Assembly (NCBI GenBank): GCA_020249005.1 | Contig: JADCGN010000005.1 | Coordinates: 1 to 44,097 of the forward strand | Direction: 5' to 3' | Length of the DNA: 44,097 nt | Source: Alphaproteobacteria bacterium | Lineage (GTDB): Bacteria > Pseudomonadota > Alphaproteobacteria > UBA2136 > UBA6156 | Part shown: piece after piece, positions 24,708-32,377 of the stretch | Numbering within the stretch: the stretch's first letter is position 1 | Layout of the letters: every line of letters begins with the position of its first letter | Made by a program: the position numbers and the translations under genes | Notes under the pieces: generated by a model | Databases searched by the model: none | The model's input: only the letters and a program-made list of their open reading frames with translations | What the model was told of the DNA's origin: nothing

Positions 24708-25730
24708 ATGTCCAAACCCTTCAACGCCTCAGCCCTGCTGGCCCCGGAAAATGCCGGGGCCGCCCCCACCTTGTTTGACCCCTACTTAACCGCGGGGCAG
24801 ACCTGGCAACTGAAGTCTCCCAACGACAACACCCCGCAATTGTGGCTGATTGGCCCCGATCAGGCCATCGAGCACCTCACCAAGTTGGCCCAGCAGTTCC
24901 AAACCCCTACGCCGGGCTGGAAGGCCCTGCTGTTGGCCCCGCCGGGCCTGCAGGTGGCCGAATGGGCCACACCCGACAAATTTGAGCTGCTCTACGGCCT
25001 ATTGCCCGATGTCCTGAAGGCCACCCATACCGCCACCTTTCATAGTTTTTGTTACCTGCTGCCCGACAACCGCGTGGCCGTGGTGGTGCACCACGCCAAC
25101 AGTGCCGACTTGGTACCGGTGGTGTACCGTTTGGCAGGGGTGTTGGTGGGGTCCGAGCAAGCCCCGCGCACCAATGTCACGCTGCTCGATTTGGGCCAGC
25201 ACCCCACCAAGCTGGCCGCCTGGCCATTGCAAGTGCAGGCAGCGTTAGCGTTGCGGGCGCACCAAAGCGAAGAACAACAAATCCAAGCGGTGCTGCAGCG
25301 CCTGCAAGCCAGCCTTACCCCGGCGGTGTTGGCCCCCGCCGTGGCACGCCGGGCCAAGCGCCGTAAGCCCGAAGTGATGATTGTGGAGGATGACCCCAGC
25401 ACGGCGCTGTTGCTGGAAATGTTATTGGACGGGCTCATCACCACAGTCAGCAGCGCCAACGCCGTGCAGGCGGCGCAGAATTACGAGATCCATGCTCCCG
25501 ACCTGGTGCTGCTGGACTTGGGCCTACCCGATGTGGGTGGCCTGGATTTGTTGCAAATCATCCGCCAGGCCGACCCCGCCGCCCGGGTGGTGATCCTCAC
25601 CGCCACCGCCACCAAGGCCAACTTGGAAGCCGCCCGCCAATTCGGCGCGGTGGGCTTTATGGCCAAGCCCTTCACCCGCACCAAGCTGCAGGAAACGCTG
25701 CAGCAGCACGGCCTATTGAAAAGCCGTTAA
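24708..25730 (+). CDS. Response regulator with novel N-terminal region
   Basis: 340 residues. The C-terminal receiver domain (about 222-338) is complete: acidic pair Glu227-Asp228-Asp229 (MIVEDDP), phospho-acceptor Asp270 (LVLLDLGLPD), Thr in ILTATAT and Lys in FMAKPF. The first 220 residues do not resemble a known output domain; they contain a helix-strand domain (YLTAGQTWQL, FELLYGLLPDVLK, FHSFCYLLPDNRVAVVVHHA), a Gln-rich helix (182-205) and a basic linker RRAKRRK before the receiver. It is 15 bases upstream of a hybrid kinase and is surely its partner. AGAAGGA lies 12 bases before ATG 24708. Confidence 0.85.
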   Translation: MSKPFNASALLAPENAGAAPTLFDPYLTAGQTWQLKSPNDNTPQLWLIGPDQAIEHLTKLAQQFQTPTPGWKALLLAPPGLQVAEWATPDKFELLYGLLPDVLKATHTATFHSFCYLLPDNRVAVVVHHANSADLVPVVYRLAGVLVGSEQAPRTNVTLLDLGQHPTKLAAWPLQVQAALALRAHQSEEQQIQAVLQRLQASLTPAVLAPAVARRAKRRKPEVMIVEDDPSTALLLEMLLDGLITTVSSANAVQAAQNYEIHAPDLVLLDLGLPDVGGLDLLQIIRQADPAARVVILTATATKANLEAARQFGAVGFMAKPFTRTKLQETLQQHGLLKSR

Positions 25731-25745
25731 CCAAGGAGCCCGCCG

Positions 25746-28037
25746 ATGTTTTCCGCGCTCAAGCGCCTACTGCCGCACGCCAAGCCCAATACCCCGAATG
25801 TTGCTCTATGCCAGTTGCGCAGCAGCGTCCTGCTGGTGGGGATGATGCTGTTTGGGGCCTTGGCGTTGCTTACGCTGGCGGCTTGGGGCCCGCATCAGCT
25901 GCACGACTTGGCCCACCATTTGCTGTTACTGGCACTCCCCGTGTTCATTGGCTTAGGCGCCTTGGTATTTAGGCTGATGCAGGAAACCCAACAACATCTG
26001 CTGGCCCTGCAGGAATGGGCCAAGCAGGCCGACCAAGCCAAGACCGACTTCCTGGCCAACATGAGCCATGAAATCCGCACCCCGCTGAACGGGATTATCG
26101 GGATGCTGGAGCTGTTTGGCCAAATGAGCCTGAACGAGCGCCAGGCCGAGTATGTGCAAACCATCCGCAAGAGCAGCGAACAGCTGCTGCTGATTTTGAA
26201 CGACGTGTTGGACGTGGCGAAGATTGAAGCCAACCAACTGACCTTGGAACAGGCGCCTTTTGACGCCGCCAGCTGTGTCAATGACGTAGCCGAAACCTTC
26301 ATGATCCAAGCCCGCCAAAAGGGTTTGGAACTGGTGGTGCGGCACGACCCAAGCCACACCTGCCGGGTGGTGGGTGATGCGGGGCGCTTCCGCCAGATCA
26401 TCACCAACCTGCTGGGCAATGCGCTGAAGTTTACCGAGCAGGGCTATGTGTATCTTGGCTTTAGCCAACAGAATGAACCCAATGCCGACGGCGTCGCACC
26501 GTTTGTGTTGGAGGTGACGGATACCGGGATTGGCATGAGCTCGGTGCAGCAAGCGCGCCTGTTCCAACGCTTTATGCAGGCTGAAGCCGGCACCACCCGC
26601 AAATTTGGCGGCACCGGTTTGGGGCTAGCCATCTGCCGTGAGCTGGCCAGCCTGATGGGCGGGGAGATTGGCGTGCAAAGCATCGAAGGGCAGGGCAGCA
26701 CCTTCCGTGTGACGCTGCAGCTGAAGCTGGATGACCAAGGCTTGCAGCCCGGCAAGACCACGCTGCCGCCGCTAGATGTCTTGCGTGGCCGCCGCGTGCT
26801 GGTGGTGGATGACCAAGTCCTCACCCGCCGCATCTTGCGCGAAATCTTAAGCGGAGTGGGGATGCAGGTGGTGGAAGCCACCGGCGCCGCCGACGCCCAA
26901 GCCGTACTGCGCGCCAAGCCGTGCCACGCCGCGATAGTGGACAACCGTCTGCATGACGGCAATGGCCTGCAGTTGGGCCAGCAGCTGCATGCCATTAATC
27001 CGGCGGTGCACCTGGTGCTGCATACCAGCTTGGGCCAACGCGGTGAGGCCAAGCGCTTCGCCGAAGTGGGCTTTGGCGGCTATTTGCTGAAACCCTATGT
27101 GCCGTATGAGCTGTTGGATATGCTGCGTATCCTGCTGGGCCGCACCCAGCACCCCAACCCGCTGTTCGAGGGCTTCCTGACCCGTCACGTGCTGCGCGAG
27201 CTGCGCGAATACGGCCGCCGCAACACCGATACCACCGTGACCGAGGGCACCTACGGCCGCGTGTTGGTGGTGGAGGATGACCCGGTGAACCAGCAGGTGC
27301 TGGCGGCGCTATTGAAACAATTGGGCGCCGAGACGGTGCTGGCCAATCATGGCCAAGAGGGCCTGCAGCTGGCCACCCGTGCCACCCCCGACAATTCCTT
27401 CAGCCTCATCCTGATGGACATGAACATGCCGATCATGAACGGCCCGGCCTCGGCCAGTGCGATTCGCGCCGATGAGATGGAGCATGGCAAACTACCGGTG
27501 CCGATTGTCGCGCTGACCGCCAACGCGATGAAGGAACACCGCCAGCAATGCCTGCAGGCCGGAATGAGTGATTATCTGACCAAGCCGGTAACGCTGGACA
27601 AACTGAAAGCCCTGCTGGAAAAATGGAGCAATACCGGCGCCAATGCCGCCGACGTGAGCGCCGACCTACCGTTGCCCGAGGCGCCGAGCGATGCACAAAG
27701 CCTGGTGATGTCGCCCGAGGTGGTGGTGAATACCAGCCTGTTTGAAACCCTGACGGGGGGCGACGCCGCCACCGGCCAACGCTTGCTGGAATTGTTTATG
27801 GACAACACCAGCCGGGCGCTGGAAAGTTTGAGCGAGGCCGAATTCGGCAGCGAGGACTGGCGCAAGACGGCCCACCGCCTGAAGGGGAGTGCTGCCAGCC
27901 TGGGGATGTTCGGGCTGGCCGATTTGGCGAGCCAGGCCGAAACCGTGCCCGAAGGCAGCCGTAAGGAGGAACTGCTGATGGCGATGAGCGTGGCCTTTGA
28001 GGACGTGCGTACCTTTGCCACGCGGTATGGGGTTTAG
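25746..28037 (+). CDS. Hybrid histidine kinase (HisKA-HATPase-REC-REC-Hpt)
   Basis: 763 residues. Two membrane helices (about 25-48 and 57-79) with almost no periplasmic loop, so it probably senses within the membrane or cytosol. HisKA with His108 in FLANMSHEIRTPLNGI, HATPase with Asn225 (N box) and the GTGLGLAI G2 box (289-296). First receiver: DD pair VVDDQ, Asp399 in AAIVDNRL, Lys449. Second receiver: VVEDDP, Asp558 in ILMDMNMPIMNG, Lys613. C-terminal Hpt with His710 in AHRLKGSAASLG. This is a BarA/ArcB-style phosphorelay in one chain. It follows the response regulator gene by 15 bases. Confidence 0.95.
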   Translation: MFSALKRLLPHAKPNTPNVALCQLRSSVLLVGMMLFGALALLTLAAWGPHQLHDLAHHLLLLALPVFIGLGALVFRLMQETQQHLLALQEWAKQADQAKTDFLANMSHEIRTPLNGIIGMLELFGQMSLNERQAEYVQTIRKSSEQLLLILNDVLDVAKIEANQLTLEQAPFDAASCVNDVAETFMIQARQKGLELVVRHDPSHTCRVVGDAGRFRQIITNLLGNALKFTEQGYVYLGFSQQNEPNADGVAPFVLEVTDTGIGMSSVQQARLFQRFMQAEAGTTRKFGGTGLGLAICRELASLMGGEIGVQSIEGQGSTFRVTLQLKLDDQGLQPGKTTLPPLDVLRGRRVLVVDDQVLTRRILREILSGVGMQVVEATGAADAQAVLRAKPCHAAIVDNRLHDGNGLQLGQQLHAINPAVHLVLHTSLGQRGEAKRFAEVGFGGYLLKPYVPYELLDMLRILLGRTQHPNPLFEGFLTRHVLRELREYGRRNTDTTVTEGTYGRVLVVEDDPVNQQVLAALLKQLGAETVLANHGQEGLQLATRATPDNSFSLILMDMNMPIMNGPASASAIRADEMEHGKLPVPIVALTANAMKEHRQQCLQAGMSDYLTKPVTLDKLKALLEKWSNTGANAADVSADLPLPEAPSDAQSLVMSPEVVVNTSLFETLTGGDAATGQRLLELFMDNTSRALESLSEAEFGSEDWRKTAHRLKGSAASLGMFGLADLASQAETVPEGSRKEELLMAMSVAFEDVRTFATRYGV

Positions 28038-28144
28038 AACCACCACGCGCCCAGCACAAAGCCAACGATGGCGCCTGACACAGCGCAGGCGAGGTAGGCG
28101 AGGGTCATTTCGGGGCGGTGAGAGTCGTCTGACGGTTTTGGCAT
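28034..28144 (-). CDS. 36-residue single-pass membrane protein
   Basis: Short frame from ATG 28144 to TAA 28036-28034: a polar N-terminus (MPKPSDDSHRPEMT), then one hydrophobic helix LAYLACAVSGAIVGFVLGAW ending WF. AGGAG lies ten bases upstream on the minus strand, which supports translation. The stop overlaps the end of the hybrid kinase gene by four bases in a tail-to-tail arrangement. Small membrane proteins of this size often regulate a larger membrane protein; any link with the kinase is only suggested by position. Confidence 0.55.
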   Translation of the reverse strand: MPKPSDDSHRPEMTLAYLACAVSGAIVGFVLGAWWF

Positions 28145-28172
28145 GGGCAAAGGGCTCCTGTTGATCGCACAC

Positions 28173-28198
28173 AAAAGCCTCCTAAATTTTTAGGAGGC
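28173..28198 (-). terminator. Terminator of the candidate small RNA
   Basis: Perfect 10-base-pair inverted repeat GCCTCCTAAA/TTTAGGAGGC (28177-28198). On the minus strand it is followed by TTTT (28176-28173). No T-tract on the other strand, so it acts mainly on minus-strand transcripts. Confidence 0.7.
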
Positions 28199-28381
28199 CG
28201 GGTGTTCGTAACCGCTACAGGAACGGCGCGGCGCTTTTAGACTTACGCCCTGGACAGGGCACCGCCACCCGGCCGTAAGCCGGAACATGCGTACCGGGTT
28301 GCCCCAGAAACGCAAACAGCACCTCGCTTGGCGGTGCCTGCCACCTGTAATCGGGGTTACGAGCCCCAGCGCTCACGCGCC
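28173..28381 (-). ncRNA. Candidate structured small RNA
   Basis: A segment of about 210 bases starts from a good sigma-70 type promoter and ends in an intrinsic terminator, with no supportable ORF. The minus-strand RNA has several strong hairpins in a row: GCGC/GCGC near the start, GGGG-TTACGAG-CCCC (at 28353-28367), GCACC/GGTGC (28320-28337), CCGGC/GCCGG (28269-28283) and GCCCTG/CAGGGC (28247-28260). GGCGCG close to the 5' end is complementary to CGCGCC just before the terminator, which could close the RNA. tmRNA, RNase P RNA, 6S and SRP RNA signatures were looked for and not found. Identity unknown. Confidence 0.5.
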
Positions 28382-28387
28382 AACTGC

Positions 28388-28416
28388 ATTAGCTGTGAGG
28401 TGATGAACTGTGTCAA
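28388..28416 (-). promoter_or_regulatory. Sigma-70 type promoter for the candidate small RNA
   Basis: On the minus strand, TTGACA (28416-28411), a 17-base spacer and GCTAAT (28393-28388). The predicted start is near 28381. The -35 box is a perfect match and four of six positions of the -10 box match. Confidence 0.6.
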
Positions 28417-28472
28417 GCGCCTTTGGGGGGTAAGAACCCGGCGCCCCCCCAAAGCGGATTACGCCACAGTTC
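28405..28472. repeat. Long interrupted palindrome over the small-RNA promoter
   Basis: Outer arms GAACTGTG (28405-28412) and CACAGTTC (28465-28472), inner arms CTTTGGGGGG (28421-28430) and CCCCCCAAAG (28445-28454), with a 14-base loop. Part of the -35 box of the small-RNA promoter lies in the left outer arm. It could be an operator, a cruciform or the structured end of an upstream RNA. The neighbouring 28473-28552 stretch holds no gene that I can support. Confidence 0.6.
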
Positions 28473-28556
28473 TTCAAGCGAGCTGCGCACGCTCTTTGTG
28501 TGGCGTTGCCCTGCGGGTCGAACCGCCTAGCGGATCTCAGCACCCTTGGGTTCACC

Positions 28557-28582
28557 AAAATTTAAAACCCCCTGCCGGGGGC
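28557..28582 (-). terminator. Terminator of tRNA-Ala, within a larger palindrome
   Basis: On the minus strand, stem GCCCCC...GGGGG with a short loop (28568-28582), followed by TTTTAAATTTT. A-rich outer arms CACCAAAATTT (28553-28563) and AAATTTTTGGTG (28586-28597) extend the palindrome into the CCA end of the tRNA gene. Confidence 0.75.
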
Positions 28583-28592
28583 TTGAAATTTT

Positions 28593-28668
<76 letters not shown>

Positions 28669-28678
28669 CTCAGGGCGT

Positions 28679-28707
28679 GAAGTAAGGGAAGGGGCTGCCG
28701 TTGTCAA
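28679..28707 (-). promoter_or_regulatory. Probable promoter of tRNA-Ala
   Basis: On the minus strand, a perfect TTGACA (28707-28702), 17-base spacer and TACTTC (28684-28679). The predicted start lies a few bases before the tRNA 5' end at 28668. The -10 box is weak. Confidence 0.5.
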
Positions 28708-28730
28708 CGCGCCAAAGTAAAAAAGCTGGT

Positions 28731-28766
28731 AAAAAAGCCCGTAGCGGAAGAATTTCCGTTACGGGC
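28731..28766 (-). terminator. Terminator of the 67-residue gene
   Basis: Hairpin with arms GCCCGTAGCGGAA and TTCCGTTACGGGC (one internal mismatch, 28737-28766). On the minus strand it is followed by TTTTTT (28736-28731). It lies about 55 bases past the stop codon at 28822. Confidence 0.85.
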
Positions 28767-28821
28767 CCCCCTGTGCTGTCGGCCGCACAAACTATGGCGT
28801 TTGGGTGCGTGCCGTGTGTGC

Positions 28822-29025
28822 CTAGCTGGCTGCCGACCTCCGCGTCAGCCAATCCTGCAGGGGCTGACGGCTAAATTCGTTCAAAATCTGCGGCACGGCT
28901 GCGGGCTCGAAGCCCAGTTGCTCGGCCAGCTTGGTGGCGTTTTCGATGGCGTTGGCGTCGTGTTCCAGCAAATACGCCCAATAGGCGTGGTTGATGGTGC
29001 GGATGGCGTCGAGATAGTCTTGCAT
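28822..29025 (-). CDS. 67-residue hypothetical protein
   Basis: ATG 29025 with AGGGA about seven bases upstream; the longer frame (to 29106) has no support. The protein is acidic-to-neutral and all helical by pattern: MQDYLDAIRTINHAYWAYLL, then HDANAIENATKLAEQLGF, then AAVPQILNEFSRQPLQDWLT. No cysteine, no membrane segment. It is transcribed alone after nth (221 bases of gene-free sequence upstream) and has its own terminator. Function not recognised. Confidence 0.6.
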   Translation of the reverse strand: MQDYLDAIRTINHAYWAYLLEHDANAIENATKLAEQLGFEPAAVPQILNEFSRQPLQDWLTRRSAAS

Positions 29026-29246
29026 TGGGTTTCCCTTTCTTGTTGGCCCAAAATGTGGTGCGGCAGCACGCTCCAACGGGTTGGGCAAGCGAGAAACTGG
29101 TACCAACGGGCGGCCACAGGGGCGGGCGGCGCGCTGAAAAGTGATGTTTCCCCCATTGTTCGGCAGCGGCGGCAGGTGGTGGCTTCCGGCGCTGGGCAGT
29201 GGTCCCTCAACCGCCGCCTGCTTAAAAGCGTAGCAAACCGCGCTGC

Positions 29247-29951
29247 TCAGTCAACAACTTTTATAATCTTTTTATTTGAGTGAGTTGCGTCATGTTTGGC
29301 GGATGACTGACACATTTTTTCCACAGGGCATTGGGGGCAACGTGGGCCGATTGCCCTGCAGGTGTAGCGGCCGTGCAGAATCAGCCAATGGTGGGCGTCG
29401 CGCACATACGCGGGCGGGATCCGCTTGGGCAGTTCGGCGGCCATTGCATCGGGCGTGGTGGCCGCCGCAAGCCCCAAGCGCCGCGCCACCCGAAAGACGT
29501 GGGTATCCACCGCCACCACCGGGGCGCCCCACAGCGTGTTGGCCACCACGCTGGCGGTTTTACGGCCCACCCCGGGCAGGGCTTCCAGCGCAGCCATCTC
29601 GTGTGGCACCGTACCGCCGTGGCGTTCCAGTAGCAGTTTGGAAAGGGCGATGACGTTTTTCGCCTTGGTTTGATACAGGCCAATCGTGCGGATCGCCGCC
29701 TTCAGGTTGTCTTCGCCCCAGGCCAACATCGCTTGGGGGGTTTGGATCTGGGGAAAAAAGGTGGCGGTGGCCTTGTTGACGGCCACGTCGGTGGTTTGGG
29801 CGCTCATCACCACCGCGATCAGCAGCTGGTAAGCGTTGCCGTAGGCCAACTCGGTGGTGGGGTGAGGGTTGGCGGTTTGGAACGCGGCAAACAGCGCAGC
29901 CACCTCGGCCGCCGTTTTCCGGCGGGCGGGGCGTTCCAGCTGGCTGACCAT
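29247..29951 (-). CDS. nth: Endonuclease III (bifunctional DNA glycosylase/AP lyase)
   Basis: 234 residues. Removes oxidised pyrimidines and nicks the abasic site. HhH motif LPGVGRKTASVVAN with catalytic Lys131, catalytic Asp149 in VAVDTHVFRV, and the C-terminal 4Fe-4S cluster loop Cys198-x6-Cys205-x2-Cys208-x5-Cys214. MSAQTTDVAVNKAT near residue 49 is the usual Nth block. ATG 29951 is chosen; the open frame upstream to 30143 is not protein-like. It is the last gene of the mutS operon, which puts two DNA repair enzymes in one transcript. Confidence 0.96.
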   Translation of the reverse strand: MVSQLERPARRKTAAEVAALFAAFQTANPHPTTELAYGNAYQLLIAVVMSAQTTDVAVNKATATFFPQIQTPQAMLAWGEDNLKAAIRTIGLYQTKAKNVIALSKLLLERHGGTVPHEMAALEALPGVGRKTASVVANTLWGAPVVAVDTHVFRVARRLGLAAATTPDAMAAELPKRIPPAYVRDAHHWLILHGRYTCRAIGPRCPQCPVEKMCQSSAKHDATHSNKKIIKVVD

Positions 29952-29971
29952 CGGGCGCGAAAATTTGGGTA

Positions 29972-30433
29972 CTAAAACGGCCAGCCCCACAGCCAGCCGT
30001 GCAGCAAGGCCGCGGTCACGGCAAAACCGCCGGCAATGAACAGGCTGGCGTCGATGCTGTCCTCGCCGTTGAGGATGGTCAGCACCACCATGCTGGCCAG
30101 CGCTGGGGTAAAGAGCACCACGAACAACGGCTGGGCCAGCCAATTCCAGACGGGGCTAGGGTGCAGCAGGCTCCCCACCAACCAAAACAGGCCGCCCAAG
30201 GCCATCAGTACGCTATCCACCACCACGCCGCGTTGGCTGCGCAGCAGTTCCAAGGAAAGCACCAGCAACCCCCCCACCACCAACAGTGGCCCAGTGCCGA
30301 GCAACAAGCTGCTGTTGGCCATCCCCCAGGCCAACCACTCCAGCGGCAATAGGGGTAAGATGCGTTGCCCCAACACGCCCAACCCCGCCGCCAACCAAGC
30401 GGCCGGGAGCGAGACGAGCACCAGTTGAATCAC
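29972..30433 (-). CDS. Hypothetical multi-pass membrane protein
   Basis: 153 residues, about four or five hydrophobic segments (residues 2-22, 42-62, 74-92, 99-121, 130-150) and very few charges (LRSQRGVVVDS near the middle). It starts with GTG that overlaps the TGA of the epimerase gene (GTGA), so translation is coupled. 20 bases before nth. Its place among polysaccharide genes suggests a role in glycan lipid handling, but no family is recognised. Confidence 0.7.
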   Translation of the reverse strand: MIQLVLVSLPAAWLAAGLGVLGQRILPLLPLEWLAWGMANSSLLLGTGPLLVVGGLLVLSLELLRSQRGVVVDSVLMALGGLFWLVGSLLHPSPVWNWLAQPLFVVLFTPALASMVVLTILNGEDSIDASLFIAGGFAVTAALLHGWLWGWPF

Positions 30434-31437
30434 CCAAGCAGCTCCCGGTGCGCCAGGTACCAGTCGTTGAGCTTTGCCAGGCCGGTGGCCAGCGGGGTGC
30501 TGGGGGCCCAGCCCACTGCAGCCTGCAGTTTTTCGGTGTTGGCGGCGGTGCGGTAAACCTCGGTGGCTGGGCGCGGCACCTTGTTGAGCTTGGCGGTGCG
30601 GCCCGTCACCTCTTCCAGCGTGGCGATGTAGGCATCCAGCCGGGTGGGCTGCTGGTTGCCCAGGTTGTAAACCTCGTGCGGCACCTTGGTGGTCGGCGCG
30701 GCGGGAATGAGGCGGACAATCGCCTCCACAATATCATCGATGTAGGTGAAATCGCGCCACAGGTCGCCATGATTGAACAGCTGAATTTCCTGGCCCTGGT
30801 GCAAGGCTTGCAGAAACAGCAGCGGGCTCATATCCGGCCGCCCCCAGGGGCCATACACGGTAAAGAAGCGCATGCCCGTAAGGGGCGTGCCAAACTGGGC
30901 CGCCCAGGCGTGGCTAATCGCCTCATCGGCCACCTTGGTAGCCGCATACAGGCTGGCCGGGGTGCTGACGTTGTCGGTCTCGCGGAACCCAGCCGCATCA
31001 TCTTCCCGGTTGCCGTACACGCTACTGCTGCTGGCATAGAGCAGGTGCTGCACCGGGGCGCCGGCCTCCGCCAGGCTTTTGCTGGCCTGCAGCACGTTGA
31101 AGTGGCCGATCAGGTTGCTGTGCAAATAGGGCTGCTGGGCCTGCAGGCCGTAGCGCACCCCGGCCTGGGCGGCCAGGTGGAGGATCATGCTCGGCTTGGT
31201 GGCTAAGGCCAAGGCGGTAAGCTCGGCTAGGTCGGCCAAGTCCAGCCGATGGAAGGCAAAGTTGGCCGCCTGCGGATGCTTGGCTAATTCCGCCAACCGG
31301 GCCTGCTTCAGCGCCGGGGTGTAGTAGTCGTTCAGGTTATCCACCCCCACCACGCGCCAACCCTCGGCCAGCAGGCGTTGCGCGCAGGCGAAGCCGATGA
31401 AGCCCGCGGCGCCGGTCAGCAGTATGGTATCGGCCAT
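30430..31437 (-). CDS. UDP-glucuronate 4-epimerase-like SDR
   Basis: 335 residues, extended short-chain dehydrogenase. NAD-binding GAAGFIG (residues 9-15), DNLNDYY typical of UDP-glucuronate epimerases (CapI/GAE group), HLAAQAGVRYG, the SSSSVYG serine segment and catalytic Tyr164-x3-Lys168 (YAATK), and FTVYGPWGRPDM. It probably makes UDP-galacturonate from UDP-glucuronate for a surface polysaccharide. Four bases after galU, which makes UDP-glucose, the precursor pool. A UDP-glucose dehydrogenase is not in the window. Confidence 0.9.
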   Translation of the reverse strand: MADTILLTGAAGFIGFACAQRLLAEGWRVVGVDNLNDYYTPALKQARLAELAKHPQAANFAFHRLDLADLAELTALALATKPSMILHLAAQAGVRYGLQAQQPYLHSNLIGHFNVLQASKSLAEAGAPVQHLLYASSSSVYGNREDDAAGFRETDNVSTPASLYAATKVADEAISHAWAAQFGTPLTGMRFFTVYGPWGRPDMSPLLFLQALHQGQEIQLFNHGDLWRDFTYIDDIVEAIVRLIPAAPTTKVPHEVYNLGNQQPTRLDAYIATLEEVTGRTAKLNKVPRPATEVYRTAANTEKLQAAVGWAPSTPLATGLAKLNDWYLAHRELLG

Positions 31438-31441
31438 GGGC

Positions 31442-32377
31442 TTAGGCCTCGCGCGGCGCTTGGCGGCGCTCGTACTTGGCGGCGGTTTGCTGCAGGAAGG
31501 GCTGCAGGCGCGGCGCGATGTAGGGGTCGTTCATCGCAAAGTACAGGTTGGCCATCTGGAAGCCGACTTTATCGCCGCAGTCAAAGCGCGGGTTTTGCAG
31601 CAGATGGGCCTGGAAGCCTTCGTCCTTCGCCACCAGTTCCATCGCGTCAGTCAGCTGAATTTCGCCGCCCTTGCCGGGCTTGCCGTTGGCCAGCAACGCC
31701 ATGTGGCGGGGGCTGAGCACATAGCGGCCGACAATCGCGCAGCGGCTGGGGGCCTCTTCGGGCTTAGGCTTTTCCACGAAGCCCTTGATCGGCATCGCGC
31801 CGCCCGCCACCGGCCCGGCGGGGTCGCAGATGCCGTAGTTGCTGGTGCGTTCGGCCGGCACCTCCTCGGCCAATACCACGCTTTGCCCGGTGGTTTCGTA
31901 CAGGTCGATCATGCGCTTCAGGTCATTGCCGTTGTTGCGGCAAAGAATGTCATCGGGCAGCAGCACGGCAAAGGGGTCATCGCCGGTGATGGTGTGGCCG
32001 CACCACACCGCATGCCCCAGGCCCAAGGGCTCGCCTTGGCGGGTGTAGTAAATCCGGGCGTCTTTCGGCACCACGTTGGTCACCAGCTCCAACTCGGCCA
32101 GTTTACCCTTTTTTTGCAGGGTATCGGCCAACTCATAGGGGTAGTCGAAGTGGTTTTCCATCGCCGCCTTGCCGCGCCCGGTGATGATGATGAACTCGCG
32201 GATTCCGGCCTCATACGCCTCTTCCAGCGCATATTGAATAATCGGCTTGTTGACCACGGTCAGCATTTCTTTTGGCATCGCCTTGGTAGCGGGCAAAAAG
32301 CGCGTGCCAAGCCCGGCGGCCGGGATAATCGCTTTGGTGACTTTACGCGGAGTGACGGGTGCGGTGGGTGTGTTCAT
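31442..32377 (-). CDS. galU: UTP-glucose-1-phosphate uridylyltransferase
   Basis: 311 residues. Makes UDP-glucose from UTP and glucose-1-phosphate. AIIPAAGLGTRFLPATKAMPKEML is the nucleotide- and sugar-binding N-terminus (two overlapping parts), followed by QGEPLGLGHAVWCG, the LLPDDIL metal motif and IVGRYVLSP and KGGEIQLTDAM near the C-terminus. ATG 32377 lies inside the end of the WecA-like gene (35-base overlap) and no strong RBS is seen, suggesting coupled translation. Confidence 0.95.
   Translation of the reverse strand: MNTPTAPVTPRKVTKAIIPAAGLGTRFLPATKAMPKEMLTVVNKPIIQYALEEAYEAGIREFIIITGRGKAAMENHFDYPYELADTLQKKGKLAELELVTNVVPKDARIYYTRQGEPLGLGHAVWCGHTITGDDPFAVLLPDDILCRNNGNDLKRMIDLYETTGQSVVLAEEVPAERTSNYGICDPAGPVAGGAMPIKGFVEKPKPEEAPSRCAIVGRYVLSPRHMALLANGKPGKGGEIQLTDAMELVAKDEGFQAHLLQNPRFDCGDKVGFQMANLYFAMNDPYIAPRLQPFLQQTAAKYERRQAPREA

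Noticed and set aside
28480..28558. tmRNA 5' end (GGCGGTTCGACCC resembles the GGxTTCGAC motif)
   Set aside because: No tag frame ending in Ala-Ala-stop, no matching T arm and CCA for a permuted tmRNA, and the T-like arm does not pair properly.
28173..28558. RNase P RNA, 6S RNA or SRP RNA
   Set aside because: The GAAAGTCCGGGC and ACAGAA...CCGGCTTA blocks of RNase P and the GGTCCGGAAGGAAGCAG block of SRP RNA are absent, and no 6S-like long open helix was seen.
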